From assembly GCF_023065955.2 (NCBI RefSeq), contig NW_026622963.1, positions 13,895,001-13,959,000 of the forward strand: DNA of 64,000 nucleotides, read 5' to 3'. The notes under the pieces are model-generated. The model was not told the DNA's origin and made no database searches. It saw only the letters and a program-made list of their open reading frames with translations. Positions 1 to 12,290 of the stretch are shown piece after piece (positions within the stretch are counted from its first letter, which is position 1; every line of letters starts with the position of its first letter). The DNA comes from Ursus arctos. Taxonomy: Eukaryota; Chordata; Mammalia; Carnivora; Ursidae. Made by a program: the position numbers and the translations under genes.

Positions 1-527
1 GAGAAGAAATTTTTAAAAAATGTTGAGACAAATAAAAGCAGAAATATGACGTTCAAAAATCTATGGGATGCAGCAAAAGTGGTTTTAAGAGATAAGTATA
101 TAGCAATTCAGACCTACCTCGAGAAACAAGAAAAATCTCAAATAAACAATCTAACTTTATACCTAAAACAACTAAAAAAATAAGAATAAAGCACAAAGTG
201 AGTATAAGGAAAGGAATAATAAAGATCAGAGCAGAAATAAATGAAATAGAGACAAAAATAAAGAAAGAAAAGATCAATGAAACTGAGCTGTTTCTTTGAT
301 AATCACAGGGAAAAGAGAGAGAGCTCAAATAAACAAAATTGGAAATGAGAGAGAAGCTACAACTGATATGACAGAAAAACAAAGGATCATAAGAGTACTA
401 TGAACAATTACATGCCAACAAATCAGACAACTTAGAAGAACTGGACAAATTCCCAGAAACACATCATTTTCCAAGACCAAGTCAAGAAGAAATAGAAAAT
501 CTGAACAGACCAATTACTAGTAAGGAG
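1..527 (+). mobile_element. Old L1 ORF2 fragment
   Basis: Plus-strand translation in pieces gives the region between endonuclease and reverse transcriptase of L1 ORF2 (a stretch like IKIRAEINEIETK, then sequence like 'gaagaaatagaaaatctgaa'). It has several stops and frameshifts, so it is a dead, old copy. It runs off the left edge and stops abruptly where a 69-bp direct repeat begins. Confidence 0.8.
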
Positions 528-591
528 TAAGGGTGGTACTAAACAGGACTTTGAACTGCAGGATCCCCTAGCTGGTAGAATGAGCTGAGGC
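523..591. repeat. Direct repeat, copy 1
   Basis: About 69 bp centred on 'actaaacaggactttgaact' that recurs at 1163-1231 with only a few mismatches (for example ggatccccta against ggattcccta). The unit abuts the end of the L1 fragment. Family unknown. Confidence 0.8.
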
Positions 592-609
592 AATGCCAAT
601 AACTTAATA

Positions 610-775
610 TGTCGTAAGGAGCAGTGCTTTATACTTTTCCATGTACAATCTCATAAAGTCCTGAAAACCATCTATATTATATCTCTATTTTACCAATGAG
701 GAAATAGAACTCAGAAGGGTTAAGTAAGAATCTAAGATTATCTGTCTAGCGAACAGTAGTTGGGCCCAAACCGTA
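610..775 (-). repeat. MIR-like SINE fragment
   Basis: The pattern 'ctattttaccaatgaggaaa' followed by a ggttaagtaa block and a distant agtagttgggccc block matches the antisense of a mammalian-wide interspersed repeat. Very diverged. Confidence 0.55.
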
Positions 776-1162
776 CAGTTCCTTTCTGCTCACCTATCCC
801 AGGTGTGGTGTTCCTTGGCACAGGTTTCTTGGCTGCATTCAGAATGAGTCAGTTTTGGTCATCTCCACTGTTTTTTTAGATACTGGTAAAATCAGTTTCA
901 TGAGCTCTGAGAAATTTGCTGTAGGAATTCTCAATTTTATCTGTAGCCCGGAACTGCTGGTCTGGTCTTCCCATGAGAAATTAACAGAAAATAAGAAGAC
1001 TGTGCAAGAGATAAAAAGATGCTTCTACAAATAATGTGAAAGCTGTGGCAGAAAGTGAGTGTTTATTATGATTTTCAGACACAGTCTCCTTGGGGGAGAT
1101 TCTTTTCATTTTTCCCTCTCCTGCTTTCCCGACTGTAGTGAAGGGAAGAGAGAGAGTGAAAG

Positions 1163-1231
1163 AGGAGTGAAGGTGGTACTAAACAGGACTTTGAACTGCA
1201 GGATTCCCTAGCTGCTAGAATGAGCTAAGGG
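1163..1231. repeat. Direct repeat, copy 2
   Basis: Second copy of the 523-591 unit in the same orientation, offset by 640 bp. The 570 bp between the copies contain a MIR-like piece and unassigned sequence and no open frame of note. Confidence 0.8.
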
Positions 1232-2530
1232 ATAAGATGCTCCCTACCTATTCCAATGCAATTATAGCTCAAGAACATCACCTTAACAACAAGCTTACAT
1301 AACAGGGAAGATCTGAACATTGGACTCAGCAAAGGAGAGCTGCCTCAAGCCAGGGAAAATACATATAATTCTGAGAGAAAGATGAATTAGGATTTATAAT
1401 TTACTGCAAACCTACTAAGCAGCAAGCACTTTGCTTTGCATATGGCTTAAAATACCATGGCTTTCAAGCAAATTTTAGTAGAGATTAATATTTTAAATAT
1501 TTCCTTGTATCATGAATGAATACAGGTGCATTTTTGCATGTTTATTGAATATCTAGTTAGAATTAGATCAGATAATTTTGGATATACAAAGATAAATCAA
1601 ACATGGGCTCTTTATTCCTAGAATGGCCAGCCCTGTAAATGACATCCTATGACTCCTGTTTTGTTCACCTCTCCCTATCACAGAGAAAGGCTCATGTATG
1701 GAAATAGCAATTTCTGGTCCTTTGGCTCAACATTTCCTCACCAGTCGGGAAGAAAGGAAAAACAGGAAGTGACTTTAATGGCATCAGTTATGGCTCCTGT
1801 GTAACAGACTACTTACCTAACCCATCTCTAGCCTGGTGGGAGGGACAGAAGGTTGAATCCCAGGTAGACTGGAGCCTGTTGGATAAACCCAAATTGGACC
1901 TTGGGACTCTACCACATGTCCCTGCTTTGGAAAGTCAAACCGGTATAGCCTTGATTTGTTTCCAAAATGTCTAGTTTGTGGGAGTAGTGACACTGCTAAC
2001 AAACTTGAAAAAGTTTGTTGTGGGAAGATCCTGAGCCCTCCAGCCTACCAGGATGGTCTGTCCTCCAAATTTGGGAGATGTTCTATTAGGAAATGACTAT
2101 GTAACTATAATGGAAATCAGAAAGAGTAAATTTCCATAGGGCATGTTCTGATAAATTGTTCCAGGAGTTCAGCAGAGGGAGATTATTCATGCTAGAGAGG
2201 TCCCACATTGTTTATGACCTTTAGGTAGAGCCTTGAAGTATGGGTAAATTGAAAATGTCCAGACTGAGGGTGAGAAGATCTTTCCAGGCTGAGGAAACAA
2301 CATAAGTGACGGTATTCATGTGGGGAAATGAAAGTCATATAAAAAATGGTGGATATTTAGTTTGATTGGAATTTAGTCCACATAAAAAAGGGATTATGCG
2401 GGGATTAAAATGTTTTGGTGTCAGATGATGAGAAAGCTTAACTGCCAGAGTAAGAAAAAAGATGTTGTTCTTTAGATAATATCAAGTCACTCTTCATTCT
2501 AGCCTGCTATCCAGGCCTGATGAATGTACC
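1232..2530. other. Unassigned sequence
   Basis: No gene or clear repeat family recognised. The part around 2210-2440 has the look of an old decayed interspersed repeat, but I cannot name it. Confidence 0.5.
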
Positions 2531-2538
2531 CAAACAAG

Positions 2539-2625
2539 ATAAACACATTGTAATAAAAGACTAATATCTCTTACAAACATAGATGCAAAAAGTCCTCAAC
2601 AAAATATTAGTAAATTAATTTTATG
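2539..2625 (+). mobile_element. Short L1 ORF2 fragment
   Basis: The stretch 'agatgcaaaaagtcctcaac' with flanking 'aaaatattagtaaa' is the conserved L1 block after reverse-transcriptase motif A. Small and isolated. Confidence 0.6.
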
Positions 2626-2639
2626 ATGTATAAAAAGAA

Positions 2640-3535
2640 AAAAAAAACTTAAAGCATTTATGTGAAGACATGAGAGAGATGCTGAGGCAGCCAAAATGGA
2701 GGTCTTATGATTGTGGAGAAAAGAAAATCTTATTGAAATGACACAAACATTATACATACCATTCCTCTTGGGACACATGCACAGTGCAAGAATATTAAAA
2801 GAAGGTAAAGGGTTGCTTACAGAAGGAAAGAAGCAGAGATACCGTTTGGCAATTGTATGGGGGCTCTGGAGACAAAACCTTGTATTCTGGGGTTGTCAAA
2901 ACAGCCAGGACATGAGTAGTTAAGGTCACCTAGAGAAGGGCACCTCAAAGAAATAAGCACAACATTTTGCTCCAGGCTTTCTTTCAGGCATTTGCTGATT
3001 TTTAAACGTCACAGGGTTAGAGGCCAAAAATAAAGAGAAATCTGATTAAAAGCTGAGTGGATTTTCCGGCAGTATCCAACAGGATGTCAGGGAGAGAAAA
3101 CAAATGAAGTTTAAGAGCCTCCAAGTAGAAGAGTCCATGTTGAAGACCTGAAGTTTTAATATAGAACCCCCAAAAGCTGTACCCTAGAAGTCAGAATATA
3201 ACAAATGTTTACTAAACATTAGAAAATCTGAAACATGGCCCAAGTCAAGAATCAGAGGGGTCATGACCAATTAAATTGAAGAGATCTGTCCTATAATAGC
3301 TACTTCCTCTATGATAGGGTGAATCTTTTCTTGGGGAGATAATACTATCTAGAGCCTCTATAATCCTCCATGCAGAATTTCTGCCATTGAATCTGGCATT
3401 TAACAGGCATGCCAAGAAGGAGGAAAAGATGAAAAACAGATGATAGAATAGACCCATAGGTGATACAGACATCAGAGTTATCAGGCATGACCTCTAAAGT
3501 AATAGTAATTGTCAATACTAGGAATATAGATGACA
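2640..3535. other. Unassigned sequence
   Basis: No recognisable gene, RNA or repeat. Short chance open frames only. Confidence 0.5.
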
Positions 3536-3539
3536 AGAA

Positions 3540-4385
3540 ATAAATTTTGGCAGAAAACTATAATCTGTCAAGAAGAATAAAGCAGAATTTCTAGAACTGA
3601 AATTAAGAGCATGCATTTTTAACAGAAGATTAGAAATGCCAGAATAAATGATTAGAGAAATGGAAGATAGGTCAAGAGAAAAAGGTCACACTGAAGCACA
3701 AAGAAGAAATTTTAAACTATAAGATATGGAGGGGAAAAAAAAGTATAAGAAGCATGGTGAATACAAGGCAAGGATCTAAATTATATGTAAAGGTCCAACA
3801 GTAGATAAATACAGTAGACCCTTGAACAACACAGGTTTGAACCTCTTGGGTCCACTTATATGTGGGTTATTATTTTTTGGGGATATAGTACTGTACTATA
3901 GATGTATTTTCTCTACCTTGTGATTTTCTCATTTCTTTTCTCTAGTTTACTTTATTATAAGAATACAGTATATAACTCATAAAGCATACAAAATCGTGTC
4001 GATGAACTAGTATCAGTAAGTCTCCTGGTCAAACAACAAGCTTTAGTAGTTAAGTCTTGAGGGAGTCAAAAGTTACAAGCAGATTTTTTTACTGCATGGG
4101 GGAGGGAGGGTCAGAGCCAGTAACCCTTGTGTTGTTCAGGGGTTGACTGTACAAAGAAAACCACATCAAAGCATATCTGGGTTAGACTAAACTAGTGCAA
4201 ACTAAATAAAGGAGATCAAAGCTAAAACAGTGAAACAAAATGAAACAAACAAACAAAAAACCCACATAACAAAGAAACGTTTACCTTCAAAGGAGTACTA
4301 ATTAATAAGGTTTGCCTCAGACATCTCAACAAAACAACAGATAGCATAGTACAATGGATTCAACTAGTGGTATTGAAACAATTAG
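3540..4385 (+). mobile_element. HAL1/L1M ORF1 fragment, split by a DNA transposon
   Basis: The stretches 'gaactgaaattaag', 'atggaagataggtcaagaga' and, after the interruption, 'agaaaaccacatcaaagcat' follow the order of old L1M/HAL1 ORF1 sequence on the plus strand. The element is cut at 3810/4151 by a Tigger-type insertion, so it predates that insertion. The right boundary merges into an A-run at 4397-4415. Confidence 0.6.
3812..4149 (+). mobile_element. Tigger-type DNA transposon, non-autonomous
   Basis: Terminal inverted repeats of about 20 bp: the left end begins CAGTAGACCCTTGAACAAC and the right end is its imperfect complement, finishing GGGGTTGACTG. The element is flanked by TA on both sides (3810-3811 and 4150-4151), the target duplication of Tc1/mariner elements. 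It is 338 bp with no transposase. A second copy of the same family is at 38426-38785. Confidence 0.85.
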
Positions 4386-4697
4386 GTATCGCATGCAAAA
4401 AAAAAAAAAAAAAAAAATCAAAAAGGTAAACTTTGTGTGTTACACCATTTAGAAAATTAACTAAAAATAGATCAAAGATGTAGATATAGAATCCCAAACT
4501 GTACAATTCCCAAGGAAAACATAAGATATTTCACTTTTACAAAGATTCCTTAGCTATAAGACCAAAAGCATAACCCATAAGAAAAAAAAAAAAAAAAAGA
4601 TAAACTGGGCTGTACCAAAGCTAAAAACTTCTGCCCTTCATAAAATAGTTTTAAAAGAACAAATATCTGAGCCACAAACTGGGAAGAAATATTTCTT

Positions 4698-5299
4698 TTT
4701 TTAAATTTTTTAAATTTTTTTATTTTAATGTTTTTTTTTTTTATTATATTATGTTAGTCACCATACAGTACATCCCTGGTTTCTGATGTAAAGTTCGATG
4801 ATTCATTAGTTGCGTATAACACCCAGTGCACCATGCAGTACGTGCCCTCCTTACTACCCATCACCGGTCTATCCCATTCCCCCACCCCTCTCCCCTCTGA
4901 GGCCCTCAGTTTGTTTCTCATAGTCCATAGTCTCTCATACTTCGTTCAGCCTTCTGATTACCCCCCCTTTCTTTTTTTTTCTTTTTCTTTCTTTCTTTTT
5001 TTTTTTTAAAGATTTTGTATTTATTTATGTGACAGACAGACAGCCAGCGAGAGAGGGAACACAAGCAGGGGGAGTGGGAGAGGAAGAAGCAGGCTCACAG
5101 CGGAGGAGCCCGATGTGGGACTCGATCCCGGCACGCCGGGATCACGCCCTGAGCCGAAGGCAGACGCCTTAACGACTGCGCTACCCAGGCGCCCCTACCC
5201 CCCCTTTCTTTATCCCTTTCTTCCCCTACCGATCTTCCTAGTTCTTATGTTCCATAGATGAGAGAAATCATATGATAATTGTCTTTCTCTGCTTGACTT
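4698..5299 (-). mobile_element. Young 5'-truncated L1 tail with target-site duplication
   Basis: Minus-strand carnivore L1 3' end with its A-tail (T-run on the plus strand) at the left. The host duplication aatatttctt is at 4688-4697 and 5300-5309. It carries a SINE insertion at 4974-5195. The sequence block from 'gttagtcaccatacagtaca' onward matches the L1 tail at 53921-54201 closely. Confidence 0.85.
4974..5195 (-). mobile_element. Can-SINE (tRNA-derived) inside an L1 tail
   Basis: The right end reads ctacccaggcgcccc, the complement of the SINE head, and the left end is a T/CT-rich tail. An exact 15-bp target duplication taccccccctttctt lies at 4959-4973 and 5196-5210, so the insertion into the L1 is recent. 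The body has the arctoid-like 'cagccagcgagagaggga' variant. Confidence 0.93.
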
Positions 5300-6074
5300 A
5301 ATATTTCTTATCATATATCCTACAAAGGATTTGTATGTAAAATATATAAAGAACTCTCAAATCTCAGCCATATAAAAACAAACAACCCAATTTTAAAAAT
5401 GGACAAAAGACTTGAATAGAGATTTCACCAAAGAGGATATAATTATGGCAAATAAGCCCATAAACAGCTGTCAAACAACACTGGGCATTATGGAAATGCA
5501 AATTAAAACCATAATGAGAAACTAACACACATCAATTAGAATGGCTAGAAGAAAAAAGACTGAGCATACCAAGTGTTAGCTAGGATGCAATGTATGGAAC
5601 TTTGATAAGCTGCTGGTGGGGATGCAGTCTGGTACAGTCACTCTTGAAAATAGATTGTTGGTTTCTTATACATTGGAATACACACTCATTATATAGTCAA
5701 GGAATTCTGTCCCTGGGTAGAAAAAGGAAAACTTATGTTCACACAAAGCCTGCAAATGAATATTCATAGCAGCTTTATTTGTAATATTGAAAACTGGAAA
5801 TAGTCCAAATGTCTTTAAGTTGTTGGATGAGTAAACAGACTGGGATATATCTGTAGAAAGAAATAACTACTCATAAATAAAAAGGAACAGACTATTAATA
5901 CATGCAACAACCCAGATGAAGCTTAGGCATTATGTTGTGTTAAAGACATAAATTTGAGAAGATTACATAATGATTCCATTTATATGACATCCATGAAAAG
6001 ATTAAACTATGGGAATGGAGAACTGATAAAATATATTACCTACAGAGGAATAAAGGAAATAAGTTGGGAGACCT

Positions 6075-6930
6075 CTTATTAATGCTTATGTAAACCAGGA
6101 GACAATGGAGTGACAAATTTAAAGTTTTGAGGTAAAAATTAGCAATCAAGAATTCTATAAGCCACAAAAATATCTTTCCAAAAAAAGGCAAAATGAAGAC
6201 CTCTAAAAAAAAAAAAATCAAGAGAATTCATTGCTAGCAGAACTACTCTTCAAAAAATTAAAGGAAAATTTTCATCCAGAAATAATATGATACCAGACTA
6301 AAACTCAGATCTACACAATGAAGAACACTGGAAATAGAATAATAATTATTATTATTTTTAAAGATTTTATTTATTCGACAGATATAGAGACAGCCAGCGA
6401 GAGAGGGAACACAAGCAGGGGGAGTGGGAGAGGAAGAAGCAGGCTCCCAGCGGAGGAGCCTGATGTGGGGCTCGATCCCATAACGCCGGGATCACGCCCT
6501 GAGCCGAAGGCAGACGCTCAACCGCTGTGCCACCCAGGCGCCCCAGAATAATTATTTTTTTAACTTTTAATTGATCTAAAAGGCAACTAACTTTCCAAAA
6601 CAAAAATAGTAGCAATGCACCATGTAGTTTAAAGCATATGTAAAAGCAGAATGTATGACACAAATCAAACAAAGGATTAAAGAGAGAAATTTGGAATATA
6701 TTTTTATAAGTTTTTTAAATGACTTAAGGACTAGTATATTATTCAAAGCTGGATTCTGATAAAAGATATATATTGTCAACCTGAAGACAAGCACTAAAAA
6801 CAAAAATGTTAAAATATTCTTAGAATATAAAATGGAATAATAAAAATAGGTATTAAATACCACAAGGCAAACAAAATACTTAAATAAAGTAAATATGGAA
6901 CTAATATAAAATTACAATCAAGATGGTAGT
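6075..6930 (+). mobile_element. HAL1/L1M-like fragment interrupted by a SINE
   Basis: AT-rich sequence with 'caagaattctataagccaca' and 'agcaagattc'-type blocks typical of the old HAL1/L1M region between ORF1 and ORF2. Very diverged; the family call is tentative. Confidence 0.45.
6358..6544 (-). mobile_element. Can-SINE
   Basis: Complement of the carnivore tRNA-derived SINE: ends ccacccaggcgcccc at the right and begins with taaagattttatttattc at the left. The flanking agaataat-type duplication is imperfect (near 6336 and 6545). Confidence 0.9.
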
Positions 6931-6935
6931 TTTTA

Positions 6936-7110
6936 GGGCACCTGGGTGGCTCAGTCAGTTAGTGTCTGACTCTTGGTTTTGGCTGAAGTCATGATCTAAG
7001 GGTCCTAAGACTGAGCCCTGCAGCTGACTTCCTGACTTCCTCTTCTCTCCCTTTGCCCTTACCCCAGCTCATGCACTCTCTCTCTCCAATAAATAAGTTA
7101 ATCTTAAAAA
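6936..7110 (+). mobile_element. Can-SINE, older copy
   Basis: Head gggcacctgggtggctcagt, CT-rich segment and (A)n tail, all in plus orientation. Exact 16-bp target duplication aagatggtagttttta at 6920-6935 and 7111-7126. Confidence 0.93.
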
Positions 7111-7126
7111 AAGATGGTAGTTTTTA

Positions 7127-8640
7127 ATCTAAAATCTTAATAATCACATTAATATGAATGTTCTAAACACACTACTTAAAACTATATTTGAAATTGAATT
7201 TAAAGCAAGATTCAATGATATGTTTTTTTATTAAAAAACTCACTTTAAATGTAAAGACATAGATCATTTCAAAATAAAAAGAGAGAAAAATACAGAATTC
7301 AAACATAAACATAAAGAAAATCTCATGTAGTAATACTAATTTAAGCAAAGCAGACCTCAGAACAGGGAATAAAGTCAGTTATACAGGTTAGCATTACCTA
7401 TGTATCATAACTGAACAAAAGCATCACTATAGAAGGTGCAATGTAGATGCAAGCCTGAAAAAAATAATAGAAAATCATGTCCAGATTATAGATAGTACAA
7501 CATGACCAAGTGGGGCTCTTTCCGGGAATATAAAACTTGTTCAACATTCTAAATTCAATAAAATCATATCAACAAACTAAAAAGGATGAAAAATGCATGA
7601 TCATTTCAAAGATGCAGAAGAAGCATATAAGGAAATTTAATACACATTCATGATAAAAAAAAAACCCACTCTCAGCAAGTAGGAGTAGAAAGGGACTTCC
7701 TTAATCTAATAAACACAATTTTCCAAAACAATAATAATTCTACAGCTAACATAATACCAAAAAAGAAGAGACTTAATGCTTTCCCTCTACATTTTAGAAT
7801 AAGCCTAATTGTCCCTTATCATTTCTACTCAACATTCCGATGGAAATTCTAACCAGTCTATAAGGAAAGCAAAAGAAACAAAAAGAATTCAAATTGAAAA
7901 AGAAGAAACCGAACTGTCTCTATTTACAGGTGCAATATTTGTCTATATAGAAATTGCTAAAATATTGATGAAAAACCTCCTAGAACTAATAAGTGCAGGT
8001 ATTAGGATTATTATATAAGAAATTTAAAATTTTAATATAATACAATTTAAAAATTAAATATTTATGTATAAATTTCACAAAACGTATGCAGAATCTCTAT
8101 ATTGCAAAGTATAAAAACCTGATAAAGAAATCAAAGAAGATCTAAATAAATGAAGAGATATATTGTGTTCATGGTTGATATTTGATATGATTTGATATTG
8201 TTAAGACATCAATTATGTACTGAATTCATTCTATAGATTCAAAACAATCCAAATCAAATTCCAGGATGCATTTTTTTTTGGTACTTACAGACAAGTTAAT
8301 TCTAAAATTTACACGGAAAGACAAAGGAACTAGAAGAGACAAAACAATGTCAATTTATTTGAAAATTTACACTTAAAGAAATTCCATGATTCATATGATT
8401 TAGTTTTGATTAAATATGCCAGTTTATATTTTCCTGCATTGGCAGTTTTTGTGCCAACTATACGATATTCTAAGGGGAAAAAAAAGAAAAAAAAAGAAAA
8501 AAAGCTTAAAGTAATGGAGAGAGGTGGCTATAGTGTAGAGTTCTCTTTCTAATAAAGAAATGTAAATATGTCTAAAAAGTTCCATGAAAAATACAACTTA
8601 TCAAAACTGACACAAGGCAAAATAGAATGCCTGAGTAGTT
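7127..8640 (+). mobile_element. Old L1 ORF2 fragment (plus strand)
   Basis: L1 ORF2 blocks in order: 'aataatcacattaatatgaa' (endonuclease end), 'catgatcatttcaaagatgc', 'cccactctcagcaagtagga', and 'gaaattgctaaaatattgat'. The longest intact stretch is 69 codons, so the copy is dead. Confidence 0.75.
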
Positions 8641-8659
8641 CTATTTCATTAAGCAACAA

Positions 8660-8990
8660 TAACAGCTGAATTAATAACTAAAATCCTCCTCACAAAATGA
8701 ACTCCAGGCCCAGAAGTCTTCCCCATTGGAATATTTACAAGTATTTAAGATATGGATAATTCTAGTCATTCTCAAACTTCTCTACATAATAGAGAAAAAT
8801 AGGAATATTTCCCAATTTATTTGATGAGGTCAACACAACCTCAGTATCATAATTTGACAGGAACTGACAAGAACATTATAAGAAAGGAAAGTGTAATAGG
8901 AGAAAAAAAATTGTTGAGGAAGAAATAAAGTTGTCTTTATTCACCAAAGGCATCTTGGTTTCCACAGAAATATAAGTCTAAAATTCATAT
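8660..8990 (+). mobile_element. L1 ORF2 fragment, reverse-transcriptase region
   Basis: Contains blocks resembling L1 sequence that lies upstream of the blocks seen at 7127-8640, so this is a separate insertion or a rearranged piece. Diverged. Confidence 0.55.
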
Positions 8991-8999
8991 TTTAAATGG

Positions 9000-9907
9000 G
9001 CCAAAGACATGAACAGAGATTTTTTCCAAAGAAGACATACACATGGCTAACAGAAATATGAAAAGATGCTCATCACCAGTTATCATCAGGGAAATACAAA
9101 TCAAAACTACAATGAGATATCACCCCACACCTGTCAGAATATCTAAAATTAACACAGGAAACAACAGGTGTCAGCAAGGATGCAGAGAAAGGAGAATCCT
9201 CTTGCACCGTTGATGGGAATGTAAACTGGTGTAACCATACTGGAAAATAGTATGGTGGTTCCTCAAAAAATTAAAAATAAAACTACCCTATGATCCAACA
9301 ATTGAAATATTAGGTATTTACCCAAAGGATACAAAAATACTGATTTTAAGGGATACATGCACCCAATGTTTATAGCAGCATTATTTACAATAGACAAATT
9401 ATGGAAACATCCCAAGTGCCCATGGGACTTGGGCACATTTTTTTATCCACTTATCAGTAAAACTGATAAATGGATTGAAAGAATGATGTGGTATATATGC
9501 ACAAGGGAATAGTATTCACCCATCAGAAAGAATGAAATCTCACCATTTGCAATGATATGGATGGAGCCAAAGAGTGTTATGCTGAGTGAAATAAGTCAGT
9601 CAGAGAAAGACAAATATCATATGATTTCACTCATGTGGAATTTAAGAAACAAATTATCAAAGGGAAAAAGAGAGAGAGAGAGGAAAACCAAGAAACAGAG
9701 TCTTAACTATAGAGAACAAACTGATGGTTACCAGAGGGGAAGGGGGTGGGGAGATGGTAAGTAGGTGATGGGGATTAAGGCGCACTTGTGATGAGCACCA
9801 GCTGTTGTATGGAAGTACTGAATCACTATATTGTACACTTGAAACTAATATTATATTCTATGTTAACTAACTGGAATTTAAATAAAAACTTAAAAAATAA
9901 ATAAAAT
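9000..9907 (+). mobile_element. L1 3' end (ORF2 C-terminus and 3' UTR)
   Basis: Plus-strand L1 blocks 'gccaaagacatgaacagaga', 'tcaaaactacaatgagatat' and 'atggatggagccaaagagtg', then the 3' UTR with 'gggggtggggagatggtaag' and an A-rich tail ending aaaaaataaataaaa. Looks like an older carnivore/boreoeutherian L1MA-type copy. Confidence 0.85.
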
Positions 9908-9939
9908 CCACATTTTAGCATAACAAAATTGACTTAGTG

Positions 9940-10310
9940 TGTCACTGGACTTAACATCAATGAAAAAGCAAACTTTGTTTTCATATACTGGCTACAAAAC
10001 TTATAAATACTCAACCCACTCACCATGACACTAAAAATCTTATATAGCTAGGAATAAATCTAATAAAATATGATACCTACATAAAAACTATAAAATACTG
10101 TTGGGTGATATTAAATACTTAAGTATAGCAACAAATTATATTCTTGACTATAAGTTCAGTACTAAAAGATATCAATGCTCCCTGAGGTCTATAGAATCAA
10201 CACAATCATCATAAAAAAAAAAAAAATCCAACATTTTTCTTTTGTAGCAGTTAGCTAAATTTTACTTAAAAAGGCAAAAAAACCAAGAATACCCAAGATG
10301 ATGCTGAAGG
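9940..10310 (+). mobile_element. Old L1 ORF2 fragment
   Basis: Blocks such as 'tagctaggaataaatctaat' and 'tatagaatcaacacaatcat' match L1 ORF2 in plus orientation. Confidence 0.65.
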
Positions 10311-10805
10311 TAGGAGAGCTTTGCTACTACATACCCACTCTTCTTGTTTCACTGACAAAATTCCAATTTTGTTTTAAGTACCAGTGTGCCCAGCTAGAGG
10401 TAACCACGGGACATGGTTCTGACTCATGAGATGTAAACACATGTTGTTTGTGAGAATTCCAGGAAAACTCTTTGCAAGGTGGCAGACTCAGTTTATAGGA
10501 GAGTGTTTTGTTATTGTTTTTTCATTTTTGCCTAAGATGTGAAGATAAAGTGAATGAGAATATGGGAAAGCAAATGTGGATAAAAGCTGCCCATGGAGAA
10601 TGATCGAGTGAAATAGGAATAGAAGCTTGGTCCCCAAAATTATTTTGAAGCTGCTATAGCAACCCAAGAATCCCAACCTCCAGAAATCTTGTCATGTGTG
10701 AAAAATAAAACAGCTTTTCCTTCATCCACTATAGTTAGTTCTCTATTATAGCTGAAGGCGATTCCTAACAGACATAAAGTTTAATTTTTATGTTAATTAA
10801 ATTGA
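10311..10805. repeat. Probable ancient interspersed repeat, family not assigned
   Basis: The pattern 'gacatggttctgactcatga' plus a later 'ctgctatagcaacccaagaa' and a aataaaacag end looks like an old dispersed repeat, but I cannot place it in a family. Confidence 0.35.
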
Positions 10806-10809
10806 ATTC

Positions 10810-11850
10810 ACTGAACATCTACTATTTTTAAAAGACTTCTTTTTAAAGAGCAACTTTTCTTTTTTTTACAACAAAATTGAAAGGAAATAGCAGAGATTTA
10901 CCATATATCCTCTGCCCCCCACATATAAAGCCTCCCCCATTATCAACATCACTCCGCAGAATGGTACCTTTTTTTTTTTTTCTCCAAGGGTGAACCTACA
11001 TTGACACATCACAATCATAATCACCCAAAGTCCATAGTTTACATAGGGTTCACTCTCGGTGTTTTATGTTCTGTGGGTTTGGACAAAGGTGTAATGACAT
11101 GTACCCACCATTGATGTATCACGTAGAGTACTTTCATTGCCTATGTATCTCTCTCACCCAACCCCTGGCAATCACTAAACTTTTTACCTTCTCCATAATT
11201 TTGTCTTCTCTAGAATGTCATATACCTAGAATCATACAGTATGTAGGCTTTTTACATTAGCTTCTCTCACTTGGTAATATGCATTTAAATTTTCTCCATG
11301 TCCTTTCATGACTTGATAGCTCATTTCTTTTTAGTGCTGAACAATATTCCATTGTCTGGATACATGTACATATCCATTCACCTGCTGAAGAACATCTTGG
11401 TTGCTTCCACGTTTTGGTGATAATGGATAAACTGTCATAAACATTCATGTGCTGATTTTTGTGTGGACACAAGTTTTCAATTCTTTTGGGTAAATACCAA
11501 AGGGTATGATTACTGGAAAGTATGGTAAGAGTATGTTTGGTTTTGGAAGAAATCATCTAACTGTCTTCCAAAGTGTCTGTATTGTATTGCATTCCCACCA
11601 GCAATAAATGAGAATTTGTGTTGCTCCGCATCCTCGCCAGCATTTGGTGTTGGATAGTGTTTTGGATTTTAGCCATTCTAATAGGTATGTGGTGGTATCT
11701 AATTATAGTTTTAATATGCATTACCTAGTGACACCTGATGTACAGCATCTTTTCCTATGCTCGTTTTCCATCTTCTAGTATATCTTTTTTGGTGAGGTGT
11801 CTGTTAAGGTCTTTGGCCCATTTTTAATCAGCTAAAGTTTAATTTTAAAA
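10810..11850 (-). mobile_element. Old L1 3' end (minus strand)
   Basis: Complement of L1 ORF2 C-terminus and 3' UTR: 'aatattccattgtctggata', 'cttttgggtaaataccaaag', 'attcccaccagcaataaatg', 'gtctttggcccatttttaat'. Order and orientation are consistent with one copy. Confidence 0.8.
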
Positions 11851-11969
11851 ATTAGATTTATTATAGGTATTTATTATTCCACATGAAGTGATGATTTGTT
11901 GATAGCGCAAATGGCTGACAGTATCAATCACATGCTAATGAAACACTTCTATGGTTAGAGAATGACTCC

Positions 11970-12290
11970 ATTACTTTCCTTACTATCTCTGTAGCCTTGT
12001 TTAACTGTTTTGTGGCTTAGAGTCCTTATCTTAGAATGGGGATCACAATAGGGTTGAGGTAAGGATTAACTAAGTTCACGTCAAAAAGTTCTTAGAACCC
12101 TGACTTACCTTCCACCTGCCCCTATAAGATATATAAAGGCAGAAATTTTTGTTTTATTCACTATTGTTTAGTACATAGTAAGTACTTTCCAAATACGCAT
12201 CATGCTGATTAGTCCATAATAAGTACACTTAATTATGCAACATATTGATTAGAGGAATGAATAAATGAATACATCTGAGTATAAATTAAA
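11970..12290 (+). repeat. MIR element
   Basis: MIR core pattern: a 'cttatcttagaatggggatc' block, 'ggattaactaagttcacgtc', 'agttcttagaaccctgac', then an 'agtacatagtaagtactttc' end. Plus orientation. Confidence 0.6.

Larger units (their letters stand above)
4430..6070 (+). mobile_element. Old L1 ORF2 3' part, split by a younger L1 tail
   Basis: Plus-strand L1 features such as 'tggacaaaagacttgaatag', 'gaaatgcaaattaaaaccat' and 'catagcagctttatttgtaa' occur in the expected order. The element is interrupted at 4688-5309 by a minus-strand L1 tail with its own target duplication. Many stops. Confidence 0.8.

Noticed and set aside
6358..6544. tRNA gene signal in SINE heads
   Set aside because: The tRNA-like part is the SINE head with its inherited promoter boxes, diverged from a real tRNA and followed by a SINE body.
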